DNA from: 12-FULL-67-14b sp038213735
Lineage (GTDB): Bacteria > Acidobacteriota > Vicinamibacteria > Vicinamibacterales > UBA2999
Direction of reading: 5' to 3'
Length of the DNA: 64,000 nt
NCBI GenBank assembly: GCA_038213735.1
Contig: JBBQSP010000022.1
Coordinates: 1-64,000 of the forward strand
Positions 33,623 through 41,291 of this stretch are shown here, piece by piece. Numbering within the stretch: the first letter of the stretch is position 1; each line of letters begins with the position of its first letter. The translations under genes and the position numbers were made by a program. The notes beneath the pieces were generated by a model. The model had not been told where the DNA came from and ran no database searches. It saw only the letters and a program-made list of their open reading frames with translations.

Positions 33623-34861
33623 ATGACCAGCAAGATCTCTGCGTCTCGTCGGGCGTTTCTCGCGGCCTCGGCGGCCACGGCCGCGCACGTCTGGGTCCCG
33701 CGGCCCGTGAAGGGCTACTCGGTGTCGGAGGTCATGGCGCCGGTCAAGCCCATGCCCGCCGGCATTTCCAAGTGGGACCTCGACACGCCGGCGCTCTGTG
33801 TCGATCTCGACAAGCTCGAACAGAACATCGCCGAGATGCAGCGGTCGCTCGCGGCCAACAAGCTCGGCAGCCGGCCGCATGCCAAGACCCACAAGTGCGC
33901 GGCCATCGCGAAGCTGCAGATGGCCGCCGGGGCGCTGGGGATCTGCACCGCCAAGCTCAGCGAGGCCGAAGCGCTGGCCGGCCAGGGGCTGGATCGCATC
34001 TGCATGACCACCGGCAACCTGTCGAAGTCGAAGATCCGCCGGGCGATGCAGCTTCGCAAGCGCACGCGGCAGTTCATCCAGGCGGTTGACTACGAGCCGA
34101 ACGCGCACGATCTCGACGCCGCCGCCAAAGAAGCTGGCATTGTCGCCGACGTGGTCATCGACGTGGCGGTCGGCACGCGCAGCGGCGTGCCCGCCGGCGA
34201 CGCGGCGTTGGCGCTGGCCCAGGTGGTCGACCAGTTGCCGAACTTGCAGCTGCGTGGCCTGTTGTCGTACGACGGCGGTGCGCAGCACATCAACGGGTTC
34301 GCGGCGCGCAAGGAACGCGCGCTGAAGAACATTGAAGCCAACGCGCTCACGTACGAGGCCATGAAGAAGGCCGGCCTCAACACCGAGATCTTCAGCGGCG
34401 GCGGCACCGGCACCTACAGCATCCAGCACCTCGTGCCCGGATTCACCGACGTGCAGGTGGGCAGTTATCTGTTCATGGACATGCAGTACCTCGCCATTGG
34501 CAGCGAAGACGGCAACCCGGTCTACTCGGACTTTGCTCCGTCGCTGACCGTGCTGGCGACCATCGTCAACAACCGCTTCCCGGGCCGCCTCACCACCGAT
34601 GCCGGCGCCAAGGCCCTGACGCTCAACGTACCGCGCCCGGGCGTGATCGGCGAGCCGGGCATGGACTACAACCCCGGCTCCGACGAGTTCGGTGTCATCA
34701 CGTTCAAGGAAGCCAGCAAGACCTACAACATGGGCGATCGCCTGGAGATGATCGTGCCGCACTGCGACCCGGTCGTGAATCTCTACGACTACATGTACGG
34801 GATTCGGAAAGACCGCGTCGAGGCGGTGTGGCCCATCACCGCGCGCGGCCATTCGCAGTAG
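33623..34861 (+). CDS. D-threonine aldolase/DSD1-like PLP enzyme with Tat signal
   Basis: A 412-residue fold-III PLP enzyme. Residues 1-25 are a Tat signal (ISASRRAFLAASAATAA), so it is probably exported folded with its cofactor. The alanine-racemase-like barrel begins with DLDTPALCVDLDKLEQN, the PLP lysine is in RPHAKTHKCA, and the C-terminal metal site PHCDPVVNLYD has the His and Cys ligands of D-threonine aldolases. It should cleave D-threonine or a D-3-hydroxy amino acid to glycine and an aldehyde; the natural substrate is unknown. The gene stands alone between two copies of a ~150-bp repeat, the left one supplying AGGAG eight bases before ATG. Confidence 0.9.
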   Translation: MTSKISASRRAFLAASAATAAHVWVPRPVKGYSVSEVMAPVKPMPAGISKWDLDTPALCVDLDKLEQNIAEMQRSLAANKLGSRPHAKTHKCAAIAKLQMAAGALGICTAKLSEAEALAGQGLDRICMTTGNLSKSKIRRAMQLRKRTRQFIQAVDYEPNAHDLDAAAKEAGIVADVVIDVAVGTRSGVPAGDAALALAQVVDQLPNLQLRGLLSYDGGAQHINGFAARKERALKNIEANALTYEAMKKAGLNTEIFSGGGTGTYSIQHLVPGFTDVQVGSYLFMDMQYLAIGSEDGNPVYSDFAPSLTVLATIVNNRFPGRLTTDAGAKALTLNVPRPGVIGEPGMDYNPGSDEFGVITFKEASKTYNMGDRLEMIVPHCDPVVNLYDYMYGIRKDRVEAVWPITARGHSQ

Positions 34862-34862
34862 T

Positions 34863-35151
34863 CGGGCCCGCGCCAGTCTTCACGGGCCAGAGAGATTCCG
34901 GAGATTAACGCAGAGACACGAGGACCCGCGCCGGCCTTCGGCCGGCCAGTGAGGTCGCCGGCACGAATTCGAGAGACACCCGCGACTACAAGTCTCTCGA
35001 AATCGCGCCGGTGACCTCACTGGTCAGCCGGGCGCAGCCCGGCGACGCGGGTCCTCTCATGTCTGGTTCGCGCGAGGCTCGCCGGATCTGAATCTGTGTC
35101 ATCACTGTGTAATCTGCGGCTGTCCTTCGGACAAGCGTCAGGCGCCAGCAA
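34863..35151 (+). repeat. right copy of the aldolase-flanking repeat, with a ~130-bp cruciform insert
   Basis: Blocks match 33466-33622 in order, but between CACGAGG and CCTCTCATG lies an extra element at about 34921-35055. Its ends AGGACCCGCG and CGCGGGTCCT pair; inside, CCAGTGAGGTCGCCGGC (34946-34962) pairs with GCCGGTGACCTCACTGG (35007-35023) and TTCGAGAGAC (34968-34977) with GTCTCTCGAA (34992-35001). Side hairpins GGCC-TTC-GGCC and GCCGGGC-GCA-GCCCGGC sit between. The right end overlaps the 3' end of the pseudouridine synthase gene by a few codons. Confidence 0.8.
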
Positions 35152-36040
35152 GTGTGAGCAGCGGACGCGGCGGGCGCGCTGTCAGGGTCATTGCAGCGCC
35201 TGTGAGCGGATGGACAAACGCCAGGTGTTCGGCGTGCAGCAGGTAGCCGCCATCGCCCGGCAAGCCGGGATTCGCCAGGATCACGCCGCCCAGGTCATAG
35301 AGCGGATCGCCCACCATCGGATGCCCGGCGCAGGCCAGGTGAATGCGGATCTGGTGCGGCCGGCCGGTCGTGATCGCAACGCGGAATAGCGTGTGATCAG
35401 CTCTGCGTTCAAGTACCGTCGCCACGCTGTGTGAGGCCCTGCCGCCCGGCGTCGCCGCGTGGACGCTGCCCAGTTGCGGGTGGGGCACCGGCCCGATGGC
35501 CGCGTCGATCTCGATCCGGTCGGCGTTGGCGACGCCACTGGCCAGCGCGCGATACGTCTTCTTCACTTCGTGGTCCCGCCACGCCTTGGCCAGCGCCGCC
35601 CCGGCCGCGCGAGTTCGCGCAAACAGCACCAGGCCCGATGTGCACCGGCCCAGCCGGTGCAGCGGGCTGGCTTCGGGAAACCGCTGCCGCAGCAGGTTCA
35701 TGAGGGTGTGGTCAAGGAAACCTCCGGCCGGCATGGTCGGCAAGCCGCTCGGCTTGTCCACGGCGATGAGGCTGTCGTCGTGATGAACGATCGCGAACTC
35801 GGTCGGCACGACCGGTTCGTCCCACGGCGGTCGATGCCACACCACGGCCTGGCCGCGTTCCAGGACGAAGGCTGGGTCAACGCGTAAGCCGTTGACCTCG
35901 ATTTCGCCGCGATCGAACCGGCCGGTCCACTCCTCCAGGGTCGAGTGCGTCCTGCTGCTGGCCAGGTACTCGAGAACGGTCAGCCCGGCCCCGGCCGGCC
36001 CGACCTGTTCTCGATACGACCACCCCCGATTCAATGCCAC
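35138..36040 (-). CDS. RluA-family pseudouridine synthase homologue (catalytic Asp replaced)
   Basis: 300 residues. An S4-like RNA-binding part about 10-75 (TLEEWTGRFDRGEIEVNG) precedes the RluA core: LIAVDKPSGLPTMPAG, HRLGRCTSGLVLFART, KKTYRALASG, FRVAITTGRPHQIRIHLA and GDPLYD. In RluA enzymes the motif is HRLD-x-x-TSG with the catalytic Asp; here the position is Gly (HRLGRCTSG). Either the enzyme is inactive or it belongs to a subgroup using another residue. The GTG at 36040 is chosen; the longer frame upstream translates a repeat and the 3' end of the M20 gene. It follows that gene by 37 bases on the same strand. RNA target unknown. Confidence 0.8.
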   Translation of the reverse strand: MALNRGWSYREQVGPAGAGLTVLEYLASSRTHSTLEEWTGRFDRGEIEVNGLRVDPAFVLERGQAVVWHRPPWDEPVVPTEFAIVHHDDSLIAVDKPSGLPTMPAGGFLDHTLMNLLRQRFPEASPLHRLGRCTSGLVLFARTRAAGAALAKAWRDHEVKKTYRALASGVANADRIEIDAAIGPVPHPQLGSVHAATPGGRASHSVATVLERRADHTLFRVAITTGRPHQIRIHLACAGHPMVGDPLYDLGGVILANPGLPGDGGYLLHAEHLAFVHPLTGAAMTLTARPPRPLLTLAGA

Positions 36041-36048
36041 GTCGACAT

Positions 36049-36075
36049 CAATGTGGCGTCCGGCTCTAGCCGGAC
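36049..36075 (-). repeat. GTCCGGCT-palindrome repeat between M20 peptidase and pseudouridine synthase genes
   Basis: GTCCGGCT-CT-AGCCGGAC at 36058-36075 plus the CACATTGA tail, the same unit as inside btuB (29983-30010). It begins two bases after the M20 stop and may be a terminator or a spacer hairpin. Confidence 0.8.
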
Positions 36076-36077
36076 CG

Positions 36078-37484
36078 TCACCGGGCCCTTGCCAGCTCCA
36101 GCACCAGGTCGTAGTTGAAGCGCACGAAGCGGTGCAGTTCGCTCTCGAGAATGCGCTCCTGGTCGCTGTGCGCGCCGAAGCCCTTGGGGCCGTCTTCCGT
36201 ATCAATGGCCGGGCCGATGCCGTAGCACTGGATGCCCTTGGCCCGGATGTTCGACATGTCGGTGGCGCCGGTGCCCATGGTCGGCAGCACCACCGTGTTG
36301 TAGTGCTTCTTGACCTGCGCCTCGATCGCCGCGAACGCCTCGGTGTCGATCTTCGAGCCGCCCGCCGGCCGATACCGCTCGCGGCCCCAACGCACTTCGA
36401 CGCTGGGGTCGTTGATCACCTTGCGCACCTGGTCGAGGAATGCTTCCTGGTCTTCGTCCGGATGCAGGCGCACGTCGATGGTGGCCTTGGCCTCCGACGG
36501 AATCACGTTGTAGCGGAAGCCGCCACCGACGATGGTTGGCACGAGCGAGGTGTGGAGCATCGACCAGTGATTCGGCTGGTTGTCGAGCAGCCAGTCGGCG
36601 GCCGGCCGCGACAACTTCGGATCGGGGCTGAGGACGTCGCGATATTTCTGGGCAATGTCTGCGGGCACCATGGTTGCCAGCTTCTTGAAGTAGGCGCCGG
36701 TGGTCTCGTTGACGCGCAGCGGCGGCGTCCACTCCGCGACCTTGCCGACCGCGGCCGACAGCTTGGTCACGGCGTTGCCGCGCGACGGCACCGAACCATG
36801 GCCGGCCGGGCCTCGCGCGACCAGTTCGACGAACCGCGGCTCCTTTTCGGTGGTGCCGACATTCGCCTGCACCACCTGGCCGCCGCGCCGCACCACGCCA
36901 CCGCCCTCGGCGAGGCAGAACTCGGCGTTAATGGCGTCCAGATGGTTGTCGGCCATGAACTGCGCGCCGATGGCGGGAGCGCCTTCCTCACCGGCTTCGG
37001 CCAGCAGGATTACGTCGCGGTCGAGCGGCGTGCGGTCGCGATGGAGCCTGAGAATGACCATCAGCGCCGCCGCCAGGTTGTCCTTGTCGTCCACCGCGCC
37101 GCGGCCATACACGTAGCCACCATCGCGGACCGCGCCAAACGGCGGGAACGTCCACTTCTTTTCGTCCACGGTGACGACGTCGGTGTGGCCCATCAGCAGG
37201 ATCGGGCGCTTCTTGCCGTTGCCCTTGATGCGCACCACGAGGTTGGCGCGCTGGGGGTCCTTGGCAAACACCTGGTAGGCGATGCCTTCCTTGTCGAGCA
37301 CCTGCTTGAGGTACTCCACCGCGCGGGTCTCGTTACCCGGAGGGCTCTGCGTATCGACCTTGAGCAGCGCCTGGAAGTGCTGCAAGGTCTCCGTTTCGAT
37401 GGCTGTCTGGGCGGCCGGGGCCTGCGCGTGGACCAGCGAGACCAAGGAGGCGAGAGCCAGGGCAACAAGAACGCGCTTCGTCAT
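36078..37484 (-). CDS. M20-family metallopeptidase, exported
   Basis: A 468-residue zinc peptidase with a signal peptide (residues 1-20, ending VSLVHAQ). Zinc site: His in LLMGHTDVVTVD, Asp in YGRGAVDDKDNLAA, catalytic Glu in AEAGEEGAPA, then the dimerisation lid (GPAGHGSVPSRGNAV) and the last His in FGAHSDQERI. Layout and length match the carboxypeptidase/aminoacylase-like M20 proteins (ArgE/DapE/CPG2 group) that trim peptides or acyl-amino acids in the periplasm. Substrate unknown. The gene is divergent from the ABC-F gene at 37536 with only 51 bases between them. Confidence 0.9.
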   Translation of the reverse strand: MTKRVLVALALASLVSLVHAQAPAAQTAIETETLQHFQALLKVDTQSPPGNETRAVEYLKQVLDKEGIAYQVFAKDPQRANLVVRIKGNGKKRPILLMGHTDVVTVDEKKWTFPPFGAVRDGGYVYGRGAVDDKDNLAAALMVILRLHRDRTPLDRDVILLAEAGEEGAPAIGAQFMADNHLDAINAEFCLAEGGGVVRRGGQVVQANVGTTEKEPRFVELVARGPAGHGSVPSRGNAVTKLSAAVGKVAEWTPPLRVNETTGAYFKKLATMVPADIAQKYRDVLSPDPKLSRPAADWLLDNQPNHWSMLHTSLVPTIVGGGFRYNVIPSEAKATIDVRLHPDEDQEAFLDQVRKVINDPSVEVRWGRERYRPAGGSKIDTEAFAAIEAQVKKHYNTVVLPTMGTGATDMSNIRAKGIQCYGIGPAIDTEDGPKGFGAHSDQERILESELHRFVRFNYDLVLELARAR

Positions 37485-37535
37485 GCGAAGAGAATACCCT
37501 AGAGCCGAAATGCTGGTACGCTAGGGAGTTATCCA

Positions 37536-39485
37536 ATGCCCCTAGTAGTCCTCGACCAGATCTCTCACGCCTACGGCCACCTGCCGCTGCTGAACAAGGC
37601 AGCTCTGCAGGTGGAGCCCGGCGAACGCATCGCCATCATCGGCCGCAACGGCACCGGCAAGTCCACCCTCATGCAGATCATCGGCGGCGAGCTGCCGCCC
37701 GATGCCGGAACGGTGTGGACGCAGCCCGGCGCGCGCATTGCCCGCCTGGTGCAGGACGTCCCCCTGTCGGCCAACCTGCCCGTGTTCGATGTCATTGCCC
37801 AGGGCCTGGGCGACCTCGGCGAGCTGATTGCGAACTACCACCACGCCGCGGTGGAGGTCGCAACCGACTACAGCGAAGACGCCATGACGCGGCTCGGCAA
37901 CTACCAGCACGAGCTCGAAGAGCGCGATGGCTGGAGCCTGGAGCAACGTGTCGAACTAATCGTCACCAAGCTGGATCTGCCGTCGGAGTCGATCGTCGAC
38001 ACCTTGTCGGGCGGCTGGAAGCGCCGCGTGCTGCTGGCCCGCGCGCTGGTGAGCCAGCCCGACGTGCTGCTGCTGGACGAGCCGACCAATCACCTCGACA
38101 TCGAGGCCATCGAATGGCTCGAAACCTTCCTGATGGAGTACGCCGGCGCCGTGATCTTCGTCACGCACGACCGCACCTTCCTCGAAAAGGTCGCCACCCG
38201 CATCGTCGAGATCGACCGCGGCACGCTGACCTCGTGGCCGGGCGACTACCTGACGTTCGAGCGCAAAAAAGAGGAGTGGCTCGCCAACGAGGAGCTGCAG
38301 AACGCCAAGTTCGACAAGAAGATGGCGCAGGAGGAAGTGTGGCTGCGCCGCGGCGTCAAGGCCCGCCGCACGCGCGACGAGGGCCGCGTCAAGGCGCTGA
38401 TGGCCATGCGCGCCGAGCGCGCCGCGCGCCGGGCGCAAATGGGCAACGTGCGCATGCAGGTGGACCAGGCCGACGCCTCGGGCAAGATGGTGTTCGAAGC
38501 CAAGGGCCTCAGCCATTCCTTTGCTCGTGGCGACAAACCTTCAGGCAGTGGCGACAAACCTTCAGGTTTGTCGTTACCAGTGGTCAAAGATCTCTCGCTA
38601 CGCGTCATGCGGGGCGACCGCATTGGCCTGATCGGACCGAACGGCGCCGGCAAGACGACCCTGCTGCGGTTGCTGCTCGGTGAGATCCAGCCGCAGGCGG
38701 GCACGGTGAGGCGCGGCGCCAATGTGCAGGTGGCCTACTACGACCAGCAGCGCGAGCAGCTCGATCCCGACCGGTCGGTGGTGGATACCGTGGGCGACGG
38801 CGCCGACACCGTCACCGTGAACGGCGTGCCCAAGCACGTGCACGGCTACCTGGCCGACTTCCTGTTCTCGCCCGAGCGGGCGCGCTCGCCGGTGCGCGCG
38901 CTGTCGGGCGGCGAGCGCAACCGCTTGTTGCTGGCGCGGCTCTTTACCCGCCCCGCCAACGTGCTGGTGCTCGACGAGCCGACCAACGACCTCGATCTCG
39001 AAACGCTGGAACTGCTCGAGGCGCAACTGGTGGAATGGTCGGGCACCCTGCTGCTGGTCAGCCACGATCGCCGTTTCCTCGACAACGTGGTCACCAGCAC
39101 GCTGGCGTTCGAAGGAAACGGCAAGGTCCAGGAATACGTGGGCGGCTACGAGGACTGGCTCCGGCAGAGCCGGACAGTCGTAGGGGCGAGCCTTCAGGCT
39201 CGCCCGCAAGTGGCCGAGCCTAAAGGCTCGGCCCCACGGCAGAACACGGTCAAGACGAAACGCTCGTTCAAGGAAGAGAAGGAATATACCGACCTGCCCA
39301 AGCGCATCGCGGCGCTCGAGTCGGAGCAGAAGCAGCTCCAGGACGCCATGGCGCGTCCTGAGTTCTACAAGGAAGGCGCCGACGCCATCAAAAAGACGAT
39401 GACGCGCGTCGAGGCGGTGGAGCAGGAACTGCTCGCCGCCATGGCGAGGTGGGACGAGCTCGACTCAATCGGTAAACCTGCTTAG
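37536..39485 (+). CDS. uup: Uup-like ABC-F ATPase with two in-frame repeat insertions
   Basis: 649 residues: two ABC domains (Walker A GRNGTGKST and GPNGAGKTT; signatures LSGGWKRR and LSGGERNR; Walker B VLLLDEPTNHLD and LVLDEPTNDLD), the linker WLANEELQNAKFDKKMAQEE, and a C-terminal coiled coil about 590-649 (LPKRIAALESEQKQLQDAMA) that binds DNA or RNA in Uup. Two insertions look foreign: RGDKPSGSGDKPSGLSLP about 331-348, between the first strands of the second ABC domain, and GASLQARPQVAEPKGSAP about 550-568, in the linker before the coiled coil. Both are encoded by palindromic repeats (38527-38573, 39182-39236). The rest is intact, so the protein is probably functional. Confidence 0.9.
   Translation: MPLVVLDQISHAYGHLPLLNKAALQVEPGERIAIIGRNGTGKSTLMQIIGGELPPDAGTVWTQPGARIARLVQDVPLSANLPVFDVIAQGLGDLGELIANYHHAAVEVATDYSEDAMTRLGNYQHELEERDGWSLEQRVELIVTKLDLPSESIVDTLSGGWKRRVLLARALVSQPDVLLLDEPTNHLDIEAIEWLETFLMEYAGAVIFVTHDRTFLEKVATRIVEIDRGTLTSWPGDYLTFERKKEEWLANEELQNAKFDKKMAQEEVWLRRGVKARRTRDEGRVKALMAMRAERAARRAQMGNVRMQVDQADASGKMVFEAKGLSHSFARGDKPSGSGDKPSGLSLPVVKDLSLRVMRGDRIGLIGPNGAGKTTLLRLLLGEIQPQAGTVRRGANVQVAYYDQQREQLDPDRSVVDTVGDGADTVTVNGVPKHVHGYLADFLFSPERARSPVRALSGGERNRLLLARLFTRPANVLVLDEPTNDLDLETLELLEAQLVEWSGTLLLVSHDRRFLDNVVTSTLAFEGNGKVQEYVGGYEDWLRQSRTVVGASLQARPQVAEPKGSAPRQNTVKTKRSFKEEKEYTDLPKRIAALESEQKQLQDAMARPEFYKEGADAIKKTMTRVEAVEQELLAAMARWDELDSIGKPA
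38527..38573 (+). repeat. GACAAACC-type palindromic repeat inserted in the uup gene
   Basis: Modules GTGGCGACAAACCTTCAGGC and GCGACAAACCT-TC-AGGTTTGTCG, in frame. Same two-module order as at 7125-7174 in the ADOP gene. Confidence 0.88.
39182..39236 (+). repeat. pair of GGCGAGCCT/GGCCGAGCCT palindromes inserted in the uup gene
   Basis: GGGCGAGCCT-TC-AGGCTCGCCC (39184-39205) followed by GGCCGAGCCT-AA-AGGCTCGGCC (39212-39233), two perfect 10-bp inverted repeats, read in frame. Confidence 0.88.
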
Positions 39486-39605
39486 GTTCTCCACACCGTG
39501 CGGCCGTCGGCCTGGAACTGCGCATACGAGTAGTTCTCAGGTTCTTCCTTGACCAGCCATCTCATCCGGAAAGGATAACCCGAGCCGCTGAAAGTGCGAG
39601 GCCGC

Positions 39606-39621
39606 TGGCACAGCCGTTGCA
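39606..39621 (+). promoter_or_regulatory. possible sigma54 promoter (-24/-12)
   Basis: TGGCAC-AGCCG-TTGCA matches the sigma54 consensus with correct spacing. The start of transcription would fall at about 39632, practically at the start codon of the L,D-transpeptidase gene, which argues for a leaderless transcript or a chance match. Confidence 0.3.
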
Positions 39622-39633
39622 AAAAAGGCAGGC

Positions 39634-41259
39634 GTGCGCATTGCCAAATCCCTCACACTTGCCACCGTTCTCGCGGCTGGCCTCATTGCTGCCGGTTGCA
39701 ACGGCTCCGCGAAGGTCCACGAGGTCACGCCGGCTCTCAGTCAAATATTGGCTGGGAAAGCGATTGCCTCAGTTGAGTCGGCTGTGTGGACAGATGTGCG
39801 CGCCTTCTACACACAACGCGCCGAAGCGCCGGCCTGGGTGAACAGCCGCAGGCCCACGGAAAATGCCGCGGACGCGTTGAACGCGCTGAACACCGCGCGC
39901 CAGCACGGATTCGACGCGAACGACTACGGGGCCGGCGACCTGCTGGCCTTGAGCCAGGCCGTGGAAGACCTCGACCCGAAGTCGCCGGAGCGGTTACAGC
40001 GCGTCGCCGAGTTCGACGTGCGCATGACGGCGGCGCTATTCGCCTTCGGCCGCGATGTCGCGATGGGACGCACCGAGCCCAAGTCGCCCGACGGCAGCTG
40101 GAAGGCGCGTCGCACCGCACCCGACTACGCTGGCACGTTCAGCCAGGCGCTCGACGATCCGCTGAAGTGGATCGAGTCGCTCAGGCCGCCGCATGCGGAA
40201 TACGCCGCCCTGCAAAAGGCGCTGAACGATCTGCACGGACAGAAGGAGAAAGGCGGCTGGGGCAACGTGCCGGCCGGGGTGACGAAACCCGGCGCCTCGG
40301 GTGCGGCCGTCATCGCCTTGCGCCAGCGGCTGGGGGCGAGCGGTCACCTCGAGGCGACCGACCAGCCCGCGAGTCGCTTCGATGCCGACGTCGAAGCGGC
40401 GGTGAAGTCGTTCCAGAACCTTCACGGCATCAAGGCCACCGGCGTCGTCGATGCCGCCACCCTCGCTGCGTTGAACGTCCCGCTCGACCGCCGCATCCGC
40501 CAGGTCGCGCTCAACCTCCAGCGATGGCGCTGGATGCCGGACGATCTTGGGGACAGCTACTTCATGGTCAACATCCCCCAGTTCCTGCTCGTCGCGCGCG
40601 AGAATGGCAAGACCGTGATGGACATCCGCGTGGTGGTCGGCAAGCCTGGCAACAACACTCCGATCTTCAGCGAAGAAATGGAGACGGTAGTGCTCAGCCC
40701 GTACTGGAACATCCCAGAGTCCATTGCCGAGGGCGAGACCGTGCCGGCGATTGCCAAGGATCCCGGTTACCTGGCGCGGCAGAACATCGAAGTGCTGCGC
40801 CGGTCGGGCGACGGGGTCACGGCCGTGAAGGCCTCGGACGTGGATTGGGATGACGAAGGCTCGCTGGAGGGACTGGTGTTTCGTCAACGGCCGGGCGCCA
40901 AGAACGCGCTCGGGCACGTGAAGTTCCTGTTCCCGAATTCCTACAACGTCTACCTGCACGATACGCCCGCCGACGACCTGTTCGCCAAGCCCGGCCGCGC
41001 GTTCAGCCACGGCTGCGTGCGCGTGGAGGAGCCCGAAAAGCTGGCCAAGTATGTGCTCCGCGACTTTCCGGAGTGGGACGAGCCAACGCTGTTTGCTGCC
41101 ATGCAGTCAGGGGTGGAGAAGCACGTCAAACTCAAGCCAAAAGTCCCGGTCCACCTCGTCTATTTCACCTCGTGGGTGGACGAAAACGGCGGGCTGCATT
41201 TCCAGCAGGACATTTACGGCTACGACCGGTTTGGAGAAACTGCCGTAACGCAGAGATAG
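39634..41259 (+). CDS. YcbB/LdtD-like L,D-transpeptidase lipoprotein
   Basis: 541 residues. Signal peptide with lipobox LIAAGC, so a lipoprotein. Scaffold domain about 40-200, a peptidoglycan-binding domain about 225-285 (VEAAVKSFQNLHGIKATG), then the YkuD catalytic domain about 310-480 with the active Cys in SHGCVRVEE. The layout matches E. coli YcbB, which makes 3-3 cross-links between diaminopimelate residues and gives resistance to beta-lactams. GTG 39634 starts the signal peptide; GGCAGG lies five bases upstream. A second YkuD-type gene follows after 32 bases. Confidence 0.9.
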   Translation: MRIAKSLTLATVLAAGLIAAGCNGSAKVHEVTPALSQILAGKAIASVESAVWTDVRAFYTQRAEAPAWVNSRRPTENAADALNALNTARQHGFDANDYGAGDLLALSQAVEDLDPKSPERLQRVAEFDVRMTAALFAFGRDVAMGRTEPKSPDGSWKARRTAPDYAGTFSQALDDPLKWIESLRPPHAEYAALQKALNDLHGQKEKGGWGNVPAGVTKPGASGAAVIALRQRLGASGHLEATDQPASRFDADVEAAVKSFQNLHGIKATGVVDAATLAALNVPLDRRIRQVALNLQRWRWMPDDLGDSYFMVNIPQFLLVARENGKTVMDIRVVVGKPGNNTPIFSEEMETVVLSPYWNIPESIAEGETVPAIAKDPGYLARQNIEVLRRSGDGVTAVKASDVDWDDEGSLEGLVFRQRPGAKNALGHVKFLFPNSYNVYLHDTPADDLFAKPGRAFSHGCVRVEEPEKLAKYVLRDFPEWDEPTLFAAMQSGVEKHVKLKPKVPVHLVYFTSWVDENGGLHFQQDIYGYDRFGETAVTQR

Positions 41260-41291
41260 ATACGGTCCGGGGGCTGCTATGCTGGTTCGGC

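Noticed and set aside
33563..34852. 429-codon minus-strand frame opposite the aldolase
   Set aside because: Shadow of the PLP enzyme, whose active-site motifs are complete on the plus strand.
35892..37502. 536-codon plus-strand frame opposite the M20 peptidase
   Set aside because: The opposite strand has clear zinc-ligand motifs, a signal peptide and correct length. This frame is a shadow with Val/Arg/His-rich low-complexity translation.
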